NCBI GenBank assembly: GCA_913055905.1
Contig: CAJXLB010000005.1
Span: 93,824-157,823, forward strand
Source of the DNA: an uncultured Winogradskyella sp.
GTDB taxonomy: Bacteria; Bacteroidota; Bacteroidia; Flavobacteriales; Flavobacteriaceae
Direction of reading: 5' to 3'
Length of the DNA: 64,000 nt
Shown here one piece after another: positions 55,989 to 64,000 of this stretch. A model generated the notes under the pieces. The model searched no databases and was not told the DNA's origin. It saw only the letters and a program-made list of their open reading frames with translations. The first letter of the stretch is position 1. Each line of letters begins with the position of its first letter. The translations under genes and the position numbers were made by a program.

Positions 55989-56486
55989 TTATTGTTTAGT
56001 AAAAGTAATTTTGTCGCCTTTTTGCAGTTGCCATAAATCTGATAGGCCTGCGTTCACCTCTAAGACATATTTGGCAGGTGCTTCAGATGGTAAGGAGGTC
56101 TCGTCAAACGGTTGGGCATTTTTTTGAATACTCACAACATTCATATTCTCATCTATATAAATGATGTCTAAGGGTATTTTGGTATTCTTCATATAAAAGC
56201 TGCGGAATGACACATCCGGAAATATAAAAAGCATCCCATGGTTCTCCTTAAGTTCCGTTCTGTACATTAGTCCCGTTTGGGTTTCATACTCATTGTCGGC
56301 AATCTCTATATCAAGTTGGGCAATGATTGAATCGTTTTGAGATTTCAATACCTTTAAGGTACCTTCTTTTTTAAACGGAATGGAAACTTGTGAAGTATTG
56401 GAAGGTGTTCCTTTGTTCTCTTTGCATTGGCAAAGAAATAGTGTCATGGAGCCCAAAAGTAGACCGTTAAGGATTATGCGTCTCAT
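55989..56486 (-). CDS. DUF192-type lipoprotein
   Basis: This 165-residue product has a lipobox (LFLCQC) and a DUF192 domain: TQTGLMYRTELKENHGMLFIF, FYMKNTKIPLDIIYID and YVLEVNAGLSDLWQLQKGD. Its role is not known. It ends the leftward folE-cysS-yidD-lgt run, starting 5 bp after the lgt stop, so it may be handled by Lgt itself like other lipoproteins. Confidence 0.88.
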   Translation of the reverse strand: MRRIILNGLLLGSMTLFLCQCKENKGTPSNTSQVSIPFKKEGTLKVLKSQNDSIIAQLDIEIADNEYETQTGLMYRTELKENHGMLFIFPDVSFRSFYMKNTKIPLDIIYIDENMNVVSIQKNAQPFDETSLPSEAPAKYVLEVNAGLSDLWQLQKGDKITFTKQ

Positions 56487-56491
56487 TTACT

Positions 56492-57313
56492 CTATTCTTG
56501 ACGTTTGGGTTTGTAAACAAACATAAAGTAAAGTCCTATGACAATAAAAGGAATGCTTAACAGTTGACCTGTATTTAGGAGCCAATCTGCACGCTCAGGG
56601 TTCTGGGCTTCCTTAACAAATTCAACAAAAAAGCGTATGGTCCATAATAACACTAAGAAGAGCCCAAATAAAAAGCCTTCTTGATTGGCCTTTTTGGTTT
56701 TCCAGTAAAAATAGAACAGTGCCAGGAAAACAAATACATAGCAAAACGCTTCATAGAGTTGTGCTGGATGTCGCGGTTGTGTTTCACCTAATTGCTTAAA
56801 GACTACACCAAAGTCACTGTTAGTGTATTTTCCAATGATTTCAGAATTAATAAAGTTTCCAATCCTAACGAAAACAGCACCTAAGGCCACAGGCACAACA
56901 ATTCTATCTAAAATCCAAAGCACGGTGCGTTTAAGAACTTTTCTATTATAGAGATACATGGATATAATCATGCCTATGGCAGCACCGTGACTGGCTAGCC
57001 CTTGGAAACCTGTGAACTCTATACCACCTTTAAATTTAAAGGGTAGAAATATGCTGAAGAAATCTTCGGTAATCAGTTCGGCTTGGTAAAAAATAACGTG
57101 ACCCAACCGCGCTCCAAGCATTATACCTAAAACAGAATAAATGAATAAGGAATCTAATGACTCGTTCGTTTCGTTTTCGTGCTTGTAGATACGTTTCATG
57201 ATGTAAAAGCCTAGAATAAAGGCAACAATCCACATCACACTATAAAAATGAAGCTTAAAAAAACCTATTTCAATAAATTTGGTGGGATCCCATTCTATTT
57301 GTAACAATACCAT
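56492..57313 (-). CDS. lgt: Prolipoprotein diacylglyceryl transferase
   Basis: The 273-residue membrane enzyme has seven hydrophobic segments and the family blocks GARLGHVIFYQ, SHGAAIGMI and RIGNFINSEIIGKYT, with the essential Arg and Asn near the membrane. It moves diacylglycerol from phosphatidylglycerol to the lipobox Cys of pre-lipoproteins. The many lipoproteins in this window depend on it. Position after yidD is common in Bacteroidota. Confidence 0.95.
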   Translation of the reverse strand: MVLLQIEWDPTKFIEIGFFKLHFYSVMWIVAFILGFYIMKRIYKHENETNESLDSLFIYSVLGIMLGARLGHVIFYQAELITEDFFSIFLPFKFKGGIEFTGFQGLASHGAAIGMIISMYLYNRKVLKRTVLWILDRIVVPVALGAVFVRIGNFINSEIIGKYTNSDFGVVFKQLGETQPRHPAQLYEAFCYVFVFLALFYFYWKTKKANQEGFLFGLFLVLLWTIRFFVEFVKEAQNPERADWLLNTGQLLSIPFIVIGLYFMFVYKPKRQE

Positions 57314-57393
57314 AACTACTCAATTAAGCTGTAAATATAGTATTTTGATAGGTTTTGCCATTGGCTATGACGGAATATTAATCTTCTTTTGGT

Positions 57394-57562
57394 GGTACTG
57401 GGTCAAAACCTTTTCCGCCCTAAGGCGACGGAGCGAACAAAGAAATGTACGGTGTACATTTCTAGCGAACGCGCGAGATGGCGCGTGGGCAAATTTTTAG
57501 TTGTCATCCTTTTTTGGTACTGGGTCGAAACCTTTTCCACCCCAAGGATGACAACTAAAAAT
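57394..57562. repeat. Rebuilt yidD 3' end: direct duplication, inverted repeat and hairpins
   Basis: A 27-bp segment of the yidD end (57516-57542) recurs downstream at 57394-57420 with two differences. Read leftward, the downstream copy still encodes [13 protein letters not shown] then a stop, so it looks like the old gene end. Between the copies lie an AGCGAAC direct repeat (57432-57438, 57464-57470) around a perfect 10-bp hairpin (57441-57463), and a GC-rich hairpin (ACGCGC/GCGCGT, 57469-57486). A 19-bp perfect inverted repeat (57493-57511, 57544-57562) spans the present stop codon. Confidence 0.8.
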
Positions 57563-57733
57563 CCGCTTCAATGCCAACCAGCCGCCTTTAAATAAACCAT
57601 GTACCATTAAAGCTTCCTTGGCATAATGAGAACAAGTGGGTTGGTACCTGCATGTACTTGGAAAAAAAGGCGAAATCGCACTTTGATAAAATTTAATAAG
57701 TAAAAGAAAAGGATATGTTAGTACAGACTTCAC
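57497..57733 (-). CDS. yidD: Membrane protein insertion efficiency factor YidD
   Basis: The 78-residue protein has the YidD core: [29 protein letters not shown], then [29 protein letters not shown]. It assists YidC-mediated membrane insertion. The start is GTG at 57733, two bases after the cysS stop. The last residues (KKDDN) come from a rearranged 3' end: the usual-looking end (PPKED) survives 122 bp downstream after a hairpin-rich insert. The protein should still be functional because the core is intact. Confidence 0.9.
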   Translation of the reverse strand: MKSVLTYPFLLLIKFYQSAISPFFPSTCRYQPTCSHYAKEALMVHGLFKGGWLALKRIFSCHPWGGKGFDPVPKKDDN

Positions 57734-57735
57734 GC

Positions 57736-59217
57736 TTAATTAGTCGTAAAGGTTGTGCCATCCTTTCCGTCCTTAAGGTGCACGCCTATGTTTGCAAGGT
57801 CATCCCTTATTTTGTCAGATAAAGCAAAATCTTTATTAAGTCGAGCTTCTTTCCTTAAGTTGATTAAAATTTCAACAACGCCAGAGAGTTGATCTGCTCC
57901 AGATGCTGTTTCAGAAACATTGGTTAACCCGAGAATATCAAAGGTGAAATTCTCAAACGTTTCTTTAAAAATTTGTAAGTCATCCTTAGAAATGGTAGCG
58001 CTACCATCTTTAATCTGATTGATGACTTTTACGCCTTCAAACAAATTCGCAATAAGGATTGGCGTGTTAAAATCATCGTTCATGGCCTCGTAACATTTCT
58101 GCCTCCAGTCATTAACATCAAAACTTGAGGTCTTACTTGTGTTAAGTGAATTAAGGCTATTAATACCTTCCATCAACCGAGCAAAGCCTTTTTCTGCTGC
58201 TAATAGACCTTCGTTTGTAAAATCCAAAATGCTGCGGTAATGTGCTTGAAGCATAAAAAATCGCGCTACACTTGGATGAAATGCCTTAGATATATGAGGA
58301 TTGTCACCAGTAAAAATCTCGTTAGGCAAAATAAAATTACCTGTAGATTTTGCCATTTTTTTACCGTTCATGATAAGCATATTGGCATGCATCCAATAAT
58401 TTACAGGAGGTTGGTCATTGCAGGCCTCTGCTTGGGCGATTTCACATTCGTGATGTGGAAATTTTAAATCCATGCCACCACCATGAATATCGAAGTGTTC
58501 TCCGAGGTATTTGGTACTCATAGCGGTACACTCGAGGTGCCATCCAGGAAAGCCGTCACTCCACGGAGATGGCCAGCGCATAATGTGCTGAGGTTCCGCT
58601 TTTTTCCAAAGTGCAAAATCTTGAGGATTCTTTTTGTCGGACTGCCCGTCGAGCTGCCGCGTGTTGTGGATTAAATCTTCAACCTTTCGCTTACTCAAAA
58701 TACCGTAGGATTTAGTCTCGTTGTATTTTAAAACATCAAAATAAACGGAGCCATTAACTTCATAGGCTAGGCCTTTATCCATTATGGATTTTATGATTTC
58801 AATTTGCTCTATAATATGACCTGTAGCAGTAGGCTCTATACTCGGTGGTAAAAAATTGAACGTATTAAGAATATTGTGAAAATCAACAGTATAGCGTTGC
58901 ACAACTTCCATGGGTTCAATTGCTTCTAAACGTGCTTTTTTAGCAATACGGTCTTCACCTTCATCCGCATCGTTTTCTAAATGGCCAGCATCAGTAATAT
59001 TCCTTACATAGCGCACTTTGTAATCCAAGTGTTTTAGGTATCTGAATACCACGTCAAAAGACATAAAGGTTCTTACATTTCCTAAATGCACGTTGCTGTA
59101 TACGGTAGGGCCACAAACATAAAGCCCAACATATCCTTCGTGAATGGGTTTAAAAAGTTCCTTTTTACCGCTTAGGGAATTGTAAATTTTTAATTGCTGA
59201 TGTTGGTAAAGAGCCAT
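57736..59217 (-). CDS. cysS: Cysteinyl-tRNA synthetase
   Basis: This 493-residue class I synthetase has the HIGH variant [16 protein letters not shown] in the KMSKS position, and the zinc ligands of the family: CGPTVY at the start, [10 protein letters not shown], and [18 protein letters not shown]. It charges tRNA-Cys. It lies in a leftward run between folE and yidD. Confidence 0.97.
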   Translation of the reverse strand: MALYQHQQLKIYNSLSGKKELFKPIHEGYVGLYVCGPTVYSNVHLGNVRTFMSFDVVFRYLKHLDYKVRYVRNITDAGHLENDADEGEDRIAKKARLEAIEPMEVVQRYTVDFHNILNTFNFLPPSIEPTATGHIIEQIEIIKSIMDKGLAYEVNGSVYFDVLKYNETKSYGILSKRKVEDLIHNTRQLDGQSDKKNPQDFALWKKAEPQHIMRWPSPWSDGFPGWHLECTAMSTKYLGEHFDIHGGGMDLKFPHHECEIAQAEACNDQPPVNYWMHANMLIMNGKKMAKSTGNFILPNEIFTGDNPHISKAFHPSVARFFMLQAHYRSILDFTNEGLLAAEKGFARLMEGINSLNSLNTSKTSSFDVNDWRQKCYEAMNDDFNTPILIANLFEGVKVINQIKDGSATISKDDLQIFKETFENFTFDILGLTNVSETASGADQLSGVVEILINLRKEARLNKDFALSDKIRDDLANIGVHLKDGKDGTTFTTN

Positions 59218-59268
59218 AGTTAAACACTAGGTTTATTGAAACATTTTACAGGTTAGAGGTGTTACGTC

Positions 59269-59946
59269 TTAGAATTGTGTCTCTAATTTAATGTAATCCA
59301 AGAATTCGCGTCTAACCTCTTTTTGCTTAAACTTACCACCAAATTCAGAGGTTACCGTACTACTTTCAATGTCACGAATACCTCTTGAATTTACGCAAAG
59401 ATGTTTGGCGTCGATAACGCATGCTACATCCTCGGTATTTAATACACGCTGTAATTCTTTTACAATTTGAATGGTTAAGCGTTCTTGTACTTGTGGGCGC
59501 TTGGCATAGTAATCTACAATACGGTTCATTTTAGATAACCCTACAACAGAACCATTTGAGATATAGGCCACATGAGCTCTACCTACAATTGGTAGTAAAT
59601 GGTGTTCGCAAGTGGAATATACAGTGATGTTTTTCTCAACAAGCATTTCACCATATTTATATTGGTTCTTAAAGGTAGAGGCCTTTGGCTTATTCTTGGG
59701 AGACAATCCTCCAAATATTTCATTAACAAACATTTTGGCCACACGGTTTGGTGTACCTTGCAGACTGTCGTCGGTGAGATCTAGCCCAAGGGTTTCCATG
59801 ATATGCCTTATATCATCCCTTATAATATCTACTTTTTCCTGGTCTGAAAGTTCAAATGCATCTGGGCGTAAAGGTGTATCACTGGATGAACTTACATGGT
59901 CGTCACCAATAGCATCTATATCGTTAAAATCACTCTCGATTTTCAT
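59269..59946 (-). CDS. folE: GTP cyclohydrolase I
   Basis: The 225-residue enzyme has a variable 35-residue N-terminal region and the core LGLDLTDDSLQGTPNRVAKM, STCEHHLLPIVGRAHVAYI with the zinc Cys-His, and a second zinc ligand in KHLCVNSRG. It makes 7,8-dihydroneopterin triphosphate from GTP, which feeds folate and, through QueD, queuosine. It is the first gene of the leftward run and is divergent from the 60146 gene. Confidence 0.96.
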   Translation of the reverse strand: MKIESDFNDIDAIGDDHVSSSSDTPLRPDAFELSDQEKVDIIRDDIRHIMETLGLDLTDDSLQGTPNRVAKMFVNEIFGGLSPKNKPKASTFKNQYKYGEMLVEKNITVYSTCEHHLLPIVGRAHVAYISNGSVVGLSKMNRIVDYYAKRPQVQERLTIQIVKELQRVLNTEDVACVIDAKHLCVNSRGIRDIESSTVTSEFGGKFKQKEVRREFLDYIKLETQF

Positions 59947-60145
59947 GGTAAAAATAATTTAGTCGTATAGACTTTAAAACAAGGTACAAAGATACATAAT
60001 AAAACAAGGATGTAATGCCGGTAGAGGCAATTAACTAATTGTTAGAGAAACAAAACCGTTAAAATGCGCATATCATTGGCGAATCAACAAGGCTTTTATT
60101 AAAATTTTCTTAAATTTCCCCTCCAAATTTATTTAAGGTTAAGCA

Positions 60146-60616
60146 ATGAAAAAAATACTCCTTTTGGGTATCGTAGGTCTATTTTGCACGGTAGCCATAG
60201 CACAAAATACATCACGAGTTAAAAGGCACCCGCTGCCCCTTGCTGTATATGGTGATAATTTAGATTCACCACTGACTCAAAAAGAGCGCGGTTTTATCCT
60301 TGAAGTTTATGGGGATTATGCTCAGAAATATGTGTTTGATAATCCTCAAAGATTAAAGGATTTAAAGAACCTATTGAGAAATCGTGTTGTGATAGAAAAA
60401 AACGAACAACTAAGGAAAAAGAAGGATGTTGTCAAATTATCTTCTATGCCTTTGTTTAATTCTTATGTTCCAGACTTAACGCGCGATTCTAATTTCAACC
60501 CAAACTCATTCAATCCTCTTAAATACAATTTGGAATTTTTTAGTAATGAGGCAAAACTATATGTTGTTGATGGCTCAGACTATATTATCTTAATTAAGTC
60601 CCAATATCAAAAATAA
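60146..60616 (+). CDS. Exported hypothetical protein
   Basis: The 156-residue product has a signal peptide (MKKILLLGIVGLFCTVAIAQ). The mature part is small and charged (LTQKERGFILEVYGDYAQKY, KDLKNLLRNRVVI) with a terminal strand region. No family recognised. It ends 5 bp before the giant surface-protein gene on the same strand, so the two are likely co-transcribed, and it may assist in export or anchoring of that protein. Confidence 0.65.
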   Translation: MKKILLLGIVGLFCTVAIAQNTSRVKRHPLPLAVYGDNLDSPLTQKERGFILEVYGDYAQKYVFDNPQRLKDLKNLLRNRVVIEKNEQLRKKKDVVKLSSMPLFNSYVPDLTRDSNFNPNSFNPLKYNLEFFSNEAKLYVVDGSDYIILIKSQYQK

Positions 60617-60621
60617 CGAAC

Positions 60622-63600
60622 ATGATAAAGAAACTTAGCTTTAGCTTACTTTTTGGATTGTTGATTTCATCATTTACTTGGAGTCAGGATATACTCATGC
60701 AAAATGGCGCTGTAACTCAGTGTAGTGGTACTTTTTATGATTCAGGAGGTGAATTTGGGAATTATGGTAATAATGAAAATTTGGTAATAACAATATGCCC
60801 TGAGAATCCAGGTCAAAGAATACAATTAGATTTCACTGAATTTAGTACACAGCTCAATTTGGACGTAATGACCATATATGACGGTGATTCTACAGCTGCA
60901 AATGCTTTTGGTACTTTTACTGGAGCAAACAGTCCGGGTTTTGTTCAGGCGACTCCAGGCAATACATCAGGATGCCTCACAATAGAGTTTGTTTCCGATG
61001 GAGCTGGTAATACAACAGGTTGGGCTGCAGACGTAATGTGCCTTACACCTTGCCAGACCATTAATGCGCAATTGGATTCGGCTGTGCCTGCACCTAATGG
61101 TGATGGCTATATTCGGGTCTGTCCTAATGAGGACATTACATTAACAGGTAGTGGAACCTTTTCAGTTGATGGTACAGGAGCAACTTACGAGTGGGATTTA
61201 GGTGACGGCAATACGGCTGCAGGTCAAACGGTCACGTTTTCTTATCCAGATCCAGGTGTTTACATCGTAAATCTTAACATAAGAGATACCAATACAAGTG
61301 AAGACCCCTTGGGTTGTACCAATAACAATCTTATAAATCAAGTAGTTCAAGTAGCAACGGAGCCAGACTTTACTGGGACTCAAGCCACAGATTCTGTAAT
61401 TTGTTATGGAGAGAGTACAGATATTACTGGCGTTGTACAACCCACACCTTTTATTAATGACTGTACTCCACCAGTAGCTGATCAGACATTCTTGCCAGAT
61501 GGAAGTGGAGCTGTCTATAGTTCATTTGTACCCGTAGATTGTTTTGATTCTTCAGCAACGATAACAGATGCCAGCCAAATTGTTAGTATCTGTTTAAATA
61601 TGGAGCATTCATTCTTGGGTGATCTGGAAATTATAATTGTTAGCCCAAATGGTCAACAAGCTGTCTTAAAGGATTATCCTGGAGGAGGTGGTACCTATCT
61701 AGGAGGTGCTAATGACGATGGTAGTAACGCACCTGGTATTGGAGCCGATTATTGTTTTTCTATGTCTGGAGCTGTAACTTTGGTTAATGGTCCAACAATC
61801 AATGCCGGAACTCCACCATCAGCTTCTATTGCTCCAGGTACGTATCTTCCAGAAGAATCCTTTGCTAATCTTATAGGAAGCCCCTTGAATGGCGATTGGG
61901 AAATAATTGTAGTAGATAACCTTGCTATTGATAATGGTTATATTTTTTCCTGGGAGATAGAGTTTGATCCCAATTTACAACCACCAGAGTTGTCATTTAC
62001 ACCTGCTATTACATCAGAAGCTTGGGATGCAGACCCAACAATAACAAATACCGCTGGTAATGTCATTACGGTTACGCCGCCATCAGATGGCCAATACTGT
62101 TATACCTATCGCGTTACAGATGACTTTGGTTGTGAATACACAGAGGAAGTTTGTATCGATGTACTACCAGAAATCATAACGGAATTACCTAATGATTTGT
62201 TGGTTTGTGATACAGGCGCACCACCTTATATTTTTGATTTAGAAACAAATACTGTAGTGGTTACAGCGAGTTCACCAAATCCTGGAGATTTGGAGGTATC
62301 CTATCATAATAGCCAGGCAGATGCAGATGCAGATAATGCTCCAATTGCTAATTTGAATTCATATTCAGGCACAGACGGAGAGGTCATATATATCAGGGTT
62401 GAATATTTAAACTCTGGATGCTATGAGGTACTAAGTTTTACCTTAAATGTAACAGGACAGCCAGCTATAAATCCAGTACCGGACCTTGTGCTTTGTGATG
62501 ATCCTTCCAATGACGGAGTCGAGGATTTTGACTTGGAGGCCCAAACAGCTGGTATTTTAGGTGCCCAGTCCCCAACAGCTTTTAATGTAACCTATCATTT
62601 AAGTTTCGCCGATGCAGATGCTGGTTTAGGGGCTTTAACATCGCCTTATCCAAATACAATTTCGCCAGAACCGATTTTTGTGAGAATTGAAAGTGCAACC
62701 GATTCGAATTGTTATAATGCATCAGTTAACCCGGTTTTTAATTTAATTGTAGAGCCAAGGGAGGACGCCTCCTTTGTAATGAATCCAACTTGTGACGGCG
62801 CTACAGCTACCATTTCAGGTGATTTAGGTGGAACTTTTGCATTTAATCCAGTTCCTGGCGATGGTTCTATCATAGATGCGGCAACTGGACTCGTAACAGG
62901 TGGAACATCTGGTGCTACCTATACTGTTGAGTATACCACATCAGGTACCTGTTCTTCTGTATCCTCTCAAACATTTTCAGTATTGGAGGTAGATGACGCC
63001 TCTTTTACACCAACTCCTACCTGTGATGGCGCGACAGTGACAATTAATGGGGATTTAGGTGGAACTTTCGCATTTAATCCTATTCCAGGAGATGGAGCTG
63101 TTATTGATGGAATTACAGGTGAAGTGACTAATGCGACACCAGGTAACACTTATTCTATTGAATATACTACTTCAGGCGCATGTCCAGCCTCAAGTATTGA
63201 AACCTTCACGGTTTTAAATTTAGATGATCCATCTTTTGTCTTAACAGCAACATGCGATGGCGCAACGGCAACTATTTCAGGTGATACTGGAGGCGTATTC
63301 TCGTTCAATCCAGACCCAGGTGATGGTGCAATTGTGGATGCTGCTATTGGTACTATCACAAATGCATTGCCTGGACAGACGTATTCCGTGGAATATACCA
63401 CGGCTGGTCCCTGCATTCAGTCATCAATTGAAAGTGTGACCGTTCTAAATAACGATGATGCTTCTTTCACTATTACACCAACTTGCGATGGTGCAACCAT
63501 TGTAATTAATGGCACGCCTGGAGGAGTTTTTTCTTTTGAAGTACCACCATCAGACACTGCAATTATAGATTCAGTTACGGGAGAAGTTACAAACGGTTCG

Positions 63601-64000
63601 CCAAACACCTCTTATTCCATCAATTATACAACTACTGGCGTTTGTTCTGCAACTGAAGTACAGACCTTCAATACGCTACCAATTGATGATCCTTCTTTTA
63701 GTGTGAGTCCGACCTGTGATGGCGGATTGGTTACAATAACTGGAACACCGGGAGGGACTTTTAGTTTTAATATTCCTCCAACTGACGGAGCAATCATAGA
63801 TCCTGTTACAGGAGCTGTTACAAATGGAACTCCAGGAGAAACATACACGATTGAATATGTAACGTCTGGTGCTTGTCCAAATAGTAGTAGCGTTCAATTT
63901 TCAGCATTTCCACTCCCCACCGTAGTAGTCCCGACGCCCTTGGAGGTCTGCGACGACGGTGTCCCTGACGGGATCACGGAGATTGACCTGAGCTTGAAGG
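60622..64000 (+). CDS. Giant modular surface protein (CUB, PKD, P-domain, 77-residue repeats), 3' truncated
   Basis: The frame is open from ATG 60622 to the end of the window (1126 codons) and continues beyond it. After a signal peptide (ending SFTWSQ) come a CUB-like domain (about 25-140), a PKD-like domain (173-225, YEWDLGDGN), a proprotein-convertase P-domain (about 315-448) and CDxG-type modules (near 516 and 619). Five consecutive 77-residue repeats (714-1098) with TCDGATxxIxGxxGGxFxFNP follow. From residue 1098 a third CDDG-type module (EVCDDGVPDGITEIDL) is encoded by GC-rich DNA. Such proteins are usually exported by T9SS and mediate gliding or adhesion; the C-terminal sorting domain is outside the window. 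Confidence 0.85.
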   Translation, partial: MIKKLSFSLLFGLLISSFTWSQDILMQNGAVTQCSGTFYDSGGEFGNYGNNENLVITICPENPGQRIQLDFTEFSTQLNLDVMTIYDGDSTAANAFGTFTGANSPGFVQATPGNTSGCLTIEFVSDGAGNTTGWAADVMCLTPCQTINAQLDSAVPAPNGDGYIRVCPNEDITLTGSGTFSVDGTGATYEWDLGDGNTAAGQTVTFSYPDPGVYIVNLNIRDTNTSEDPLGCTNNNLINQVVQVATEPDFTGTQATDSVICYGESTDITGVVQPTPFINDCTPPVADQTFLPDGSGAVYSSFVPVDCFDSSATITDASQIVSICLNMEHSFLGDLEIIIVSPNGQQAVLKDYPGGGGTYLGGANDDGSNAPGIGADYCFSMSGAVTLVNGPTINAGTPPSASIAPGTYLPEESFANLIGSPLNGDWEIIVVDNLAIDNGYIFSWEIEFDPNLQPPELSFTPAITSEAWDADPTITNTAGNVITVTPPSDGQYCYTYRVTDDFGCEYTEEVCIDVLPEIITELPNDLLVCDTGAPPYIFDLETNTVVVTASSPNPGDLEVSYHNSQADADADNAPIANLNSYSGTDGEVIYIRVEYLNSGCYEVLSFTLNVTGQPAINPVPDLVLCDDPSNDGVEDFDLEAQTAGILGAQSPTAFNVTYHLSFADADAGLGALTSPYPNTISPEPIFVRIESATDSNCYNASVNPVFNLIVEPREDASFVMNPTCDGATATISGDLGGTFAFNPVPGDGSIIDAATGLVTGGTSGATYTVEYTTSGTCSSVSSQTFSVLEVDDASFTPTPTCDGATVTINGDLGGTFAFNPIPGDGAVIDGITGEVTNATPGNTYSIEYTTSGACPASSIETFTVLNLDDPSFVLTATCDGATATISGDTGGVFSFNPDPGDGAIVDAAIGTITNALPGQTYSVEYTTAGPCIQSSIESVTVLNNDDASFTITPTCDGATIVINGTPGGVFSFEVPPSDTAIIDSVTGEVTNGSPNTSYSINYTTTGVCSATEVQTFNTLPIDDPSFSVSPTCDGGLVTITGTPGGTFSFNIPPTDGAIIDPVTGAVTNGTPGETYTIEYVTSGACPNSSSVQFSAFPLPTVVVPTPLEVCDDGVPDGITEIDLSLK
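62761..63915 (+). repeat. Five tandem 231-bp units coding a 77-residue domain
   Basis: Units start at 62761, 62992, 63223, 63454 and 63685, each exactly 231 bp after the last, and all keep the motif (D/E)DxSF..xxxTCDG. Protein similarity is clear while the DNA has diverged, so the array is old or under selection for diversity. The next unit position (63916) is replaced by a different module. Confidence 0.9.

Noticed and set aside
57279-57595. Plus-strand open frames across the yidD-lgt junction
   Set aside because: They arise from the duplicated and inverted yidD end and have no protein features.
62967-63897. Several open frames on the minus strand within the repeat region
   Set aside because: They recur with the 231-bp period, are Pro/Val/Ser-rich without domains, and mirror the clear coding frame on the plus strand.

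Overview
The window is chromosomal DNA from a member of the Bacteroidota, most likely a marine Flavobacteriaceae. It is AT-rich. Shine-Dalgarno signals are scarce, and several genes have TAnnTTTG-type -7 boxes, the promoter signature of this phylum. Gene content also fits: HmuY with a TonB-dependent receptor, DUF6090/DUF6588/DUF6607-type families (named from memory), SecDF as one fused protein, and a giant modular T9SS-type surface protein. No rRNA, tRNA, CRISPR array, IS element or prophage was seen. All names come from reading translated sequence, not from database searches.

Layout. 1-6.8 kb: a truncated amidinotransferase-fold hydrolase, then a leftward set for sulfite oxidation (Tat-exported molybdopterin dehydrogenase, membrane-anchored cytochrome c, lipoprotein sulfurtransferase, fatty-acid hydroxylase). 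Next to it is a leftward pair (polytopic membrane protein plus P-loop NTPase) and a divergent membrane protein. Two near-identical palindromes, ATGTAAC-N4-GTTACAT, sit upstream of both transcription units, so they may form a small regulon. 6.8-13.6 kb: phospholipid genes (ACBP, psd, cdsA) with a LUD protein, then ftsH-rsfS, birA, an SRPBCC protein and pyrE. 13.6-24 kb: NUDIX hydrolase, a possible terminator-ended small RNA, an M14 lipoprotein peptidase, ctlX, a CpcT-like lipoprotein, a TPR histidine kinase, argS and a CarboxypepD_reg-like surface protein. 24-33.5 kb: ffh, folD, then a long leftward cluster (HerA/DUF853 ATPase, lipoprotein, cupin, alpha/beta hydrolase, acetolactate-decarboxylase-like lipoprotein, rluF, VOC protein), a RidA-like lipoprotein, queE and a NUMOD4/HNH protein. 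33.5-46 kb: DUF2911, asnB, EthD, a large BNR-repeat exported protein, DUF6090, a PagL-like protein, gyrB and a beta-barrel protein. 45.8-50 kb: a haem-uptake locus. 50-56 kb: mdh, small exported or membrane proteins, and secDF. 56-60 kb: a leftward folE-cysS-yidD-lgt-DUF192 run. 60-64 kb: a small exported protein and the start of a giant CUB/PKD/P-domain adhesin-like protein that runs off the window.

Most notable observations: (i) the paired palindromes linking sulfite oxidation to an uncharacterised NTPase/membrane module; (ii) a rebuilt yidD 3' end with a 27-bp direct duplication, a 19-bp perfect inverted repeat and hairpins; (iii) five exactly 231-bp repeats in the giant surface gene, followed at the module edge by an abrupt jump to about 60% GC; (iv) lipoprotein-signal versions of acetolactate decarboxylase and RidA, families that are often cytosolic; (v) a terminator-like hairpin just after a candidate gyrB promoter.
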